DNA of 5,463 nucleotides from Flavobacterium sp. (lineage in GTDB: Bacteria; Bacteroidota; Bacteroidia; Flavobacteriales; Flavobacteriaceae), in assembly GCA_024709705.1 (NCBI GenBank), contig JANJWE010000058.1, positions 1 through 5,463 of the forward strand, read 5' to 3'. The notes beneath the pieces were generated by a model that did not search any database, was not told the DNA's origin, and was given only the letters and a program-made list of their open reading frames with translations. The position numbers and the translations under genes were made by a program. Shown here one piece after another: positions 1 through 5,098 of this stretch (positions are counted from its first letter, which is position 1; each line of letters opens with the position of its first letter).

Positions 1-179
1 GTGGCCAAATTGGAATCGGGATTTTCTAATTCGTCAAAACTTGGCATGGAACCAAACAAACCAAAATTTGCAAAGACAAAAAACAGAAATATTCCGCCCA
101 ATCCGTATAAAAATACTTTCCAGAATTTTTTTTGGTAATAGGCTATATCTTTTGTGAGTGTATTTTTTTTATGAGCCAT
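1..179 (-). CDS. Penicillin-binding protein 1A-like bifunctional peptidoglycan synthase, N-terminal fragment (runs out of the window)
   Basis: This is the first 59 codons of a longer gene that continues beyond base 1. The start is the ATG at 179-177, reading MAHKKNTLTKDIAYYQKKFW. A short basic cytoplasmic tail is followed by one hydrophobic segment at residues ~22-43 (VFLYGLGGIFLFFVFANFGL). Then comes GSMPSFDELENPDSNLA, the juxtamembrane pattern I recognise at the start of class A PBPs (glycosyltransferase plus transpeptidase) of Flavobacteriia, where a 'MP-F-ELENP-NLA' stretch precedes the glycosyltransferase domain. The expected protein is a type II inner-membrane enzyme that polymerises and cross-links peptidoglycan in the periplasm; its catalytic domains lie outside the window. 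It begins 1 nt after the gldH stop (TAA-A-ATG), so it is almost certainly co-transcribed with gldH and ricT. The assignment rests on the N-terminal 59 residues only. Confidence 0.75.
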   Translation of the reverse strand, partial: MAHKKNTLTKDIAYYQKKFWKVFLYGLGGIFLFFVFANFGLFGSMPSFDELENPDSNLA

Positions 180-180
180 T

Positions 181-663
181 TTACTTTATTGTTTCAATTC
201 GTAATCCAATTTCGGTTATACCTTCCAGATTTTCAACGCCTTCAATTTTATTTTGCTGTCTAACCGCCTGTTGTATATAAAAGGTGTGTGGTTGGGTATG
301 GCTAAAAGTAAAGTTTTCTTTGTAAAAAAGCTTACTCTCTTTGGTATCGGTCATTCCATTGCCCAAAAGAGTCCCATCCGGATTTGCCATAACATATTCT
401 AGGGTATCAATAATTGATTTTTTGTTCCCTTGATTCATTTCAACAATTAAAAAAAGGTTTTGAAAAGGATAATTGTTGTTGTTTCTTACCGTTAAAAAAA
501 GATTGTATTTTTGGGTTGAATCTTTGGGAGTAAAGTCAAACGAAACGATACTGTCTTTATGCCAAGATTCTCCGGTGCTTTTGTATTGGTCAAAAACCCG
601 ATTTTTATCACACGAAAATAATGTGAACCATACAAGTAAAAACAAACTATTTCTTAATGTCAT
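181..663 (-). CDS. gldH: Gliding motility lipoprotein GldH
   Basis: This is a 160-residue lipoprotein. I chose the ATG at 663-661 because it places a classical signal at the N-terminus: MTLRNSLFLLVWFTLFSC, with a short charged start, a hydrophobic core and the lipobox LFSC. Cys18 would be the lipidated residue. Reading 22 codons further upstream would add a very basic stretch in front of the signal, and that DNA encodes the end of ricT, so I reject that start. The mature part begins DKNRVFDQYKS and continues with W-KDS-VSFDF, the pattern of GldH; the length also fits. GldH is one of the lipoproteins needed for gliding in Flavobacterium johnsoniae and is linked to the GldKLMN/type IX secretion machinery of the cell envelope; its exact biochemical role is not settled. 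Its start overlaps the end of ricT by 17 nt, and the PBP gene starts 1 nt after its stop. Confidence 0.9.
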   Translation of the reverse strand: MTLRNSLFLLVWFTLFSCDKNRVFDQYKSTGESWHKDSIVSFDFTPKDSTQKYNLFLTVRNNNNYPFQNLFLIVEMNQGNKKSIIDTLEYVMANPDGTLLGNGMTDTKESKLFYKENFTFSHTQPHTFYIQQAVRQQNKIEGVENLEGITEIGLRIETIK

Positions 664-1816
664 TTTTGTTTTGGGTATTGGGTCTTCTTTTTTTATTATT
701 GTTTTTTCTTTTTTTCTTGGGTTGGTCAAAACGTGTTAAACTTTCTTGTCCCATTGCATTGTTAAAGTCTTGTTTTGGCTCTTGGGCTAGTTCTAAAGCA
801 AAATCTTCAAGCGAACTCACTTTTTTCTTTTGCTTGTTTTCTGCAACGATTTCTTTAACTTGATCTACATGTAATACATGCCAATTTGCAATATTATCAG
901 CATAGGCAAACCACATGAGTCTTTTAAAGATATCTTGCTTTTGGCAATAGGCCAAACCTTTCTCGGTATCTAATTTGGTATCAAAATCCGGAAAATCTTT
1001 CAAAGCATCCATGTAGGTATCTAACTCATAGTTCAAACAACATTTTAGTTTACCACATTGTCCGGCAAGTTTTTGCGGGTTTAATGAAAGCTGTTGGTAT
1101 CGAGCAGCAGAGGTGTTTACACTTCTAAAATCGGTCAACCAGGTAGAGCAACACAATTCTCTACCACACGAACCGATTCCGCCTAAACGAGCCGCTTCCT
1201 GACGGAAACCTACTTGTTTCATCTCGATTCGGGTTTTGAAAGATTGGGCATATTCTTTAATCAATTGACGAAAATCTACGCGGTCTTCTGCGGTATAATA
1301 AAAAGTAGCTTTTGAACCATCTCCTTGAAATTCAATATCAGAAATTTTCATTTGCAATTGCAAACGAATCGCAATTTCTCGAGCGGTTACCTTCATAGGT
1401 TCTTCTTTTGCTCGGGCGTCTGACCAAATATCAATATCTTTTTGAGAAGCTTTTCGGTAGATTTTGGTAATTTCAGGACTAGTAGGATTTACGCCTTTTT
1501 TCTTCATTTGAACCTTAACCAATTCTCCGGTTAGGGTAACAATTCCGATATCATGTCCCGGTGAAGCTTCAGTTGCCACAATATCACCAATAGAAAGTGA
1601 CAATTTTTCGGTATTGCGGTAAAATTCTTTTCTTCCGTTTTTAAAACGCACTTCCACACAGTCAAAAGGTTCTTGACCGCTAGGCAAACTCATATTGGAA
1701 AGCCAATCGAAAACCGTTAATTTGTTGCAGCTATCGGTGCCGCAAGTCCCTTTATTTTGACATCCTTTCGGAGCTCCTCCATCTTTACTCCCGGTAGAAC
1801 AGTTTGTACAAGCCAT
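647..1816 (-). CDS. ricT: PSP1-domain protein, RicT (YaaT) family
   Basis: This is a 389-residue protein starting at the ATG at 1816-1814 (MACTNCSTGS). Two in-frame ATGs lie upstream (1849 and 1837), but they fall in a leader hairpin and add only 4-11 non-conserved residues. The PSP1 domain spans about residues 50-270. Its two signature cysteine clusters are GSCGRELCC (Cys217, 222, 223) and AGQCGKLKCCLNYE (Cys254, 259, 260). In Bacillus subtilis, RicT acts with RicA and RicF in a complex that carries [4Fe-4S] clusters and affects mRNA maturation, sporulation and competence. Whether partners exist here cannot be seen. Compared with the ~275-residue Bacillus protein there is a cysteine-rich N-terminal tail (Cys3, 6, 19, 25, 30) and a long C-terminal extension ending in a Lys/Arg/Asn-rich segment (residues ~366-389) that could bind nucleic acid. 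It is the first gene of a ricT-gldH-PBP operon. The family call is firm; the molecular role in Bacteroidota is open. Confidence 0.88.
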   Translation of the reverse strand: MACTNCSTGSKDGGAPKGCQNKGTCGTDSCNKLTVFDWLSNMSLPSGQEPFDCVEVRFKNGRKEFYRNTEKLSLSIGDIVATEASPGHDIGIVTLTGELVKVQMKKKGVNPTSPEITKIYRKASQKDIDIWSDARAKEEPMKVTAREIAIRLQLQMKISDIEFQGDGSKATFYYTAEDRVDFRQLIKEYAQSFKTRIEMKQVGFRQEAARLGGIGSCGRELCCSTWLTDFRSVNTSAARYQQLSLNPQKLAGQCGKLKCCLNYELDTYMDALKDFPDFDTKLDTEKGLAYCQKQDIFKRLMWFAYADNIANWHVLHVDQVKEIVAENKQKKKVSSLEDFALELAQEPKQDFNNAMGQESLTRFDQPKKKRKNNNKKRRPNTQNKNDIKK

Positions 1817-1836
1817 AATTTTATATATATTGGTCA

Positions 1837-1856
1837 TCTCGTTATACAAAACGAGA
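1837..1856 (-). promoter_or_regulatory. Hairpin in the ricT leader
   Basis: There is a perfect 7-bp inverted repeat, TCTCGTT / AACGAGA, with a 6-nt loop, ending 20 nt upstream of the ricT ATG. In the transcript it would form a stem-loop in the 5' untranslated region. No T-run follows it in the direction of transcription (the sequence continues TGACCAATATATAT), so it does not look like an intrinsic terminator. It may affect translation or stability of the ricT-gldH-PBP mRNA, or be a protein-binding dyad. The repeat is visible; any role is inference. Confidence 0.4.
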
Positions 1857-1881
1857 CTACTTACATTAAACGTTAAGAGTG

Positions 1882-1917
1882 TAAAGATAGTATTTTTTTG
1901 GTTGATGTCTCACCAAA
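1882..1917 (-). promoter_or_regulatory. Possible Bacteroidota-type promoter for ricT-gldH-PBP
   Basis: On the minus strand TATCTTTA (1889-1882) resembles the Bacteroidota -7 element TAnnTTTG with one mismatch in the last base. Upstream is TTTG (1917-1914), the -33 type element, separated by 24 nt, which is a few bases longer than the usual ~19-21. It lies about 65-100 nt upstream of the chosen ricT start, in the only non-coding stretch between the ferredoxin and ricT genes. Read-through from the upstream operon is an alternative, since no convincing terminator separates the two. Confidence 0.4.
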
Positions 1918-1942
1918 GTTTGATTTTCAAATCCTAAAAAAA

Positions 1943-2173
1943 TCACGTTTCTTTTACCGAAATAATATGCACCGGACAAGCTTTTTGAGCCGCTTCACAA
2001 GCTTCTACAATCGTATGATTGGGCGACTTTAAAGTATGAAAACCTTTGGTATTTACGGATTTCAACAAAACTGATTTTCCGTCTTTTTTTGACATTTGAA
2101 ATTGTGCCGGAGCCATTTCTACACAATAATTGCATCCTATACATTTGTCGCGTTGCAAAGTTATGACTACCAT
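1943..2173 (-). CDS. Small mono-cluster [4Fe-4S] ferredoxin
   Basis: This is a 76-residue soluble protein. It starts with a beta strand (MVVITLQRDK) followed at once by the cluster motif CIGCNYC (Cys11, Cys14, Cys17). The fourth ligand is expected to be Cys66 in ACPVHII, giving the C-x2-C-x2-C ... C-P arrangement of single-cluster ferredoxins. Cys59, seven residues before Cys66, is extra and could form a disulfide with another cysteine or be free. Such proteins carry single electrons to cytoplasmic enzymes. Its ATG overlaps the stop codon of the U32 gene by one base (TAATG at 2175-2171), which implies co-expression and probably translational coupling, so the U32 Fe-S protein is the natural partner candidate. 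The stop is TGA at 1945-1943. The fold call is firm; the partner is inference. Confidence 0.88.
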   Translation of the reverse strand: MVVITLQRDKCIGCNYCVEMAPAQFQMSKKDGKSVLLKSVNTKGFHTLKSPNHTIVEACEAAQKACPVHIISVKET

Positions 2174-3414
2174 TATTGCTCCACAATTTTATATAATTTA
2201 TCCGAATTTCTCACTCTAAAAGGTAATTTCAGGGTGCAACTATCCCCTTTGGATGCTTTTTCTAAACGGTTATCGTTTACTAACATTTCATTGATTACGA
2301 GTTCCTGAACACCGGTAGTTGGTCCGGTTATCATGATTTTATCACCAATTTTGATGTCGTAAGCCTCAATTTTAAATTCGGCGATATTCGTTTTCGGAAA
2401 AAAGTGAACGCCTTTACCCACATATACTTTTTTCTGTGTTGCATTTGAGCCCGGATTGGCACTCCATTCACCTAATTTTTGTCCCAAATAATAACCCGAC
2501 CAGAACCCTCGGTTGTAAACGGTGCTTAAATCTTCCATCCATTGATCGATTTTTTCTTTCGTAAAAGTTCCGTCGTAATAGGAATCAATTGCATCCCGAT
2601 AGGTTTTGGTGACCATTGCTACATATTCCGGAGCACGCCCTCGCCCTTCTAATTTCAAAACTTTAATTCCCGAATCGATTACTTGATCCAGAAAATCCAG
2701 CGTACATAAATCTTTGGGAGACATCATGTATTCGTTATCAATTTCAATTTCAAATCCGGATTCTTGATCAATTACGGTATATTTTTTTCGGCAATTTTGT
2801 TTGCAAGCCCCTCTGTTGGCAGAGGAATTGTGTGAATGTAAGCTCAAATAACATTTTCCGGAAACAGCCATGCACAAAGCCCCGTGCCCAAAGATTTCGA
2901 TTTCAACTAAATTACCACTTGGACCTTTTATTTGTTCTTTTTCAATTTGTTCCGTGATTTTTTTCACTTGACGCAAACTCAATTCACGGGATAACACAAT
3001 AGTGTCAGCAAATAAACTGTAAAATTTGACGGTTTCTACATTTGTCACATTCAATTGAGTGGAAATATGTACTTCCATACCGATTGTTCTAGCCGAAGCA
3101 ATTACAGCTTGGTCTGAAGCAATCACAGCTGTAATTCCGGCTTCTTTGGCTTTGCTAACCAACGTTTTCACAACAGATAAATCGTGGTCGTAAACAATGG
3201 TATTCAGCGTTAAATAAGTTCTAACCTTTTTGGCATTGCACCGTTTTGCAATTTCGGGTAAATCTTCCAAAGTAAAATTGATGGTTGCCCGAGCTCGCAT
3301 ATTTAATTGTTCTACACCAAAATATACCGAATCGGCACCGTTATCTAATGCGGCTTGCAACGATTCAAAATTTCCGGCCGGAGCCATGAGTTCTATTTTT
3401 CCTGATGGAGTCAT
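2173..3414 (-). CDS. trhP: U32-family protein, TrhP-like tRNA uridine-34 hydroxylation protein
   Basis: This is a 413-residue cytoplasmic protein formerly called 'peptidase U32'. The N-terminal TIM-barrel-like part begins with the family hallmark ELMAPAGNFESL (residues 8-19). The U32 signature is complete at residues 173-191: EIFGHGALC, four residues, then G-K-C-Y-L-S. Cys181, Cys188, Cys204 (or Cys208) and Cys237 are candidate [4Fe-4S] ligands, matching the spacing idea known from UbiU/UbiV. Residues ~328-413 form a separate C-terminal domain with a GPTTG-QEL core. The length fits the short U32 class that includes E. coli YegQ (453 aa) and Bacillus YrrO (422 aa). Those proteins make 5-hydroxyuridine at the tRNA wobble position in a prephenate- and Fe-S-dependent way. 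The adjacent trhO gene supports this role over other U32 functions such as ubiquinone hydroxylation or 23S rRNA C2501 hydroxylation (RlhA is far longer). It starts 2 nt after the trhO stop (TAG-TC-ATG). The family is certain; the substrate is likely but inferred. Confidence 0.82.
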   Translation of the reverse strand: MTPSGKIELMAPAGNFESLQAALDNGADSVYFGVEQLNMRARATINFTLEDLPEIAKRCNAKKVRTYLTLNTIVYDHDLSVVKTLVSKAKEAGITAVIASDQAVIASARTIGMEVHISTQLNVTNVETVKFYSLFADTIVLSRELSLRQVKKITEQIEKEQIKGPSGNLVEIEIFGHGALCMAVSGKCYLSLHSHNSSANRGACKQNCRKKYTVIDQESGFEIEIDNEYMMSPKDLCTLDFLDQVIDSGIKVLKLEGRGRAPEYVAMVTKTYRDAIDSYYDGTFTKEKIDQWMEDLSTVYNRGFWSGYYLGQKLGEWSANPGSNATQKKVYVGKGVHFFPKTNIAEFKIEAYDIKIGDKIMITGPTTGVQELVINEMLVNDNRLEKASKGDSCTLKLPFRVRNSDKLYKIVEQ

Positions 3415-3416
3415 GA

Positions 3417-4784
3417 CTAACCAATGATTTTAAACAATTTATCCGATAATCGAATGCGAAACGGAACTGCGAAGGTTAATTTGTCCCCCGGTTTGGCAAC
3501 CGTTCCCTCTTGGCCATTGACAAACATTTTGTCTAAAATCAATTCTTGATTTCCGGTGGTTGGTCCGGAAATTAAAATTATATCTCCAGTGTTTACCTCT
3601 TGGTTTTCAATTAAAAACAAACCAACACTAGCTTTGGTATAATAATGTTCGGCTTTTCCAACTAATACTTTTTTGCGTTTGATGCGTTCGCGAATGGGTT
3701 TTGGTTTTTCAATATCATTTGCAACAGCCAATGATACATCGCTCAATTCACCGGAATGTTTGAATTTTAAAGCAGGCGATTTTCCTTTTTTGAAAATCAT
3801 GTTTCCTTTTTGAACGCCTTTTCTCAATTTGACTTGTTCGGCTAAAGGCAGATGAATGATTTCCTGACATTCGGAGGAACAGCAATTATCCATTTTTTCT
3901 TTGCATTCATCACATTGGATGAATAACAAATGACAACCGTCATTCACGCAATTGGTATGATTGTCACATGGTTTTCCGCATTGATGGCATTGCGAAATAA
4001 TATCGTTGGTGATGCGTTCGCCCAATCGATGGTCGAACACAAAGTTTTTGCCAATGAATTTACTTTCCAAACCTTCTTGCTCAATTTGACGGGCGTATTC
4101 AATGATTCCGCCTTCTAATTGATAGACGTTTTTGAAACCTTTATGCTTGAAATACGCACTCGCTTTTTCGCAACGAATTCCGCCTGTGCAATACATCAAC
4201 AAATTTTTTTCTTCTTTGAGGTCTTTTAATTGTTCTTCAATAATGGGAAGCGATTCTCTAAAGGTATCCACATCCGGAGTGATAGCTCCTTTAAAATGGC
4301 CTATTTCACTTTCGTAATGGTTTCTAAAATCAACTACAATGGTGTTTGGGTCTTCCAAAAGTTGATTGAATTCTTTTGCTTTTAAGTGAATTCCTTTGTT
4401 GGTAACATCAAAAGTGGAATCATCTAAGCCATCGGCTACAATTTTATGACGGACTTTTATAGTTAATTTTAAAAAGGAATGATCGTCTTGTTCGCGAGCA
4501 ATATTCAATCGAATGCCTCTCATGAAATCATACACTTCCAGCGTATCTTTGAATTGGTAAAAATAATCTGCCGGCAACGAAAGTTGGGCATTAATTCCTT
4601 CGTGAGCTACATAAATTCTTCCCAAGACATCCAAAGGATTCCAGACTAAGAATAAATCATCTCTAAATTTTTTTGGGTCTTCAATTTTGGCATAGGCATA
4701 AAAAGACAACGTGAGTCGTTGTTTGCCGGCTTGATCTATAAGCTCGGCTCTCTCTTCTGCCCTCATCGTGTTATACAGTTGCAT
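3417..4784 (-). CDS. trhO: Oxygen-dependent tRNA uridine-34 hydroxylase TrhO (rhodanese family) with an extra C-terminal domain
   Basis: This is a 455-residue protein, first gene of the operon. Domain order: an N-terminal acylphosphatase/ferredoxin-fold domain (~24-110, with AHEGINAQLS at 60-69); a rhodanese domain (~130-235) with VVDFRN at 150-155 and the active-site loop CTGGIRCEKA (Cys199 presumed catalytic, Cys205); then a cysteine cluster that probably binds metal (Cys266, 269, 273, 279, 284, 291, 294, 301, 302, 306), closely matching the same region of E. coli YceA. YceA/TrhO hydroxylates U34 of tRNAs to ho5U using O2, so it acts in the cytoplasm on wobble decoding. The common family core ends near residue 335, and E. 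coli TrhO is about 350 residues. Here a linker with a basic KPKPIRERIKRKK stretch leads to an additional domain (371-455) that matches the C-terminus of the neighbouring U32 protein. The ATG at 4784-4782 is the only start that keeps the conserved QLYNT...ERAELI beginning. No Shine-Dalgarno is present, as usual in this phylum. Confidence 0.9.
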   Translation of the reverse strand: MQLYNTMRAEERAELIDQAGKQRLTLSFYAYAKIEDPKKFRDDLFLVWNPLDVLGRIYVAHEGINAQLSLPADYFYQFKDTLEVYDFMRGIRLNIAREQDDHSFLKLTIKVRHKIVADGLDDSTFDVTNKGIHLKAKEFNQLLEDPNTIVVDFRNHYESEIGHFKGAITPDVDTFRESLPIIEEQLKDLKEEKNLLMYCTGGIRCEKASAYFKHKGFKNVYQLEGGIIEYARQIEQEGLESKFIGKNFVFDHRLGERITNDIISQCHQCGKPCDNHTNCVNDGCHLLFIQCDECKEKMDNCCSSECQEIIHLPLAEQVKLRKGVQKGNMIFKKGKSPALKFKHSGELSDVSLAVANDIEKPKPIRERIKRKKVLVGKAEHYYTKASVGLFLIENQEVNTGDIILISGPTTGNQELILDKMFVNGQEGTVAKPGDKLTFAVPFRIRLSDKLFKIIG

Positions 4785-5040
4785 GCTATAAACGTTTTTG
4801 GGTTTTACAATAAATTGAATTCTAAATGGAAGAATTTTGGGTAAAAGTATAAATATTTAATATGAATTAAAAAAAATGAAGTTCGTTTTATAAAGAAGAT
4901 AGGGTTTTCATTTTATTTAAAATCCTTATTTTTAATAAAGTTTATTTAGAGTTGTAATTTTAATTTATATCAGATGTGCAGATTTCACAAAGTTCATTGA
5001 ACTGTAAATTGTATTTTGTATTCCTGAATTTAAATTAATT
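4785..5040. other. AT-rich intergenic region upstream of trhO, no gene seen
   Basis: This stretch lies between trhO and the terminator of the lipoprotein gene. I find no ORF with coding character, tRNA or riboswitch-like fold in it. It should hold the promoter of the trhO-trhP-ferredoxin operon. The best -7 candidate on the minus strand is TACTTTTA (4849-4842), about 58-65 nt before the ATG, but no TTTG -33 element stands at the right distance. A short dyad, AGTTCA-T-TGAACT, lies at 4991-5003. Confidence 0.5.
4842..4849 (-). promoter_or_regulatory. Weak candidate -7 promoter element for trhO-trhP-ferredoxin
   Basis: TACTTTTA on the minus strand fits TAnnTTTG except for the last base. It is placed sensibly for a leader of about 50 nt before trhO. 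There is no matching TTTG upstream (the sequence there is nearly all A and T), so this is only the best available candidate in a region rich in chance matches. Confidence 0.25.
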
Positions 5041-5077
5041 TAAGAAAGGAGAGTTATTCTTTAAATGCAACTCTCCT
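5041..5077 (-). terminator. Rho-independent terminator of the lipoprotein gene
   Basis: This is a perfect 9-bp inverted repeat AGGAGAGTT / AACTCTCCT (arms 5077-5069 and 5055-5047) with a 13-nt loop. It starts 22 nt after the stop codon of the lipoprotein gene and is followed on the minus strand by the T-rich tract TTCTTAAATTAATTT. The stem has the GC-rich base expected of a terminator. It separates the lipoprotein transcript from the trhO operon, so trhO needs its own promoter downstream of this point. Confidence 0.65.
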
Positions 5078-5098
5078 CATTTCATGGGCTTAATTTTT

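Noticed and set aside
664..729. 22-codon upstream extension of gldH giving a 182-residue protein
   Set aside because: It would put a strongly basic segment in front of the lipoprotein signal, and the DNA is the A-rich end of ricT read in another frame.
473..863. Plus-strand hydrophobic ORFs opposite gldH and the ricT end
   Set aside because: They are shadows of Lys/Asn-rich minus-strand codons (AAA/AAC read as TTT/GTT) and lie antisense to well-supported genes.
1817..1849. Earlier in-frame starts of ricT at 1849 and 1837
   Set aside because: The added residues are not family-like and fall in the leader hairpin; the MACT start fits the family's N-terminus.
1921..1945. Inverted repeat TGATTTT / AAAATCA right at the ferredoxin stop as a terminator
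   Set aside because: The stem is almost all A-T, the loop is 11 nt, and no T-run follows it; a chance dyad in AT-rich DNA is more likely.
2173..3414. Secreted collagenase-like protease function for the U32 protein
   Set aside because: There is no signal peptide, and the conserved cysteines and tRNA-modification neighbour fit the Fe-S hydroxylation members of the family; the peptidase name is historical.
3417..4784. Plain thiosulfate sulfurtransferase as the function of the rhodanese gene
   Set aside because: The N-terminal domain, CTGGIRCE loop and cysteine cluster match the YceA/TrhO family along the whole core, not single-domain rhodaneses.
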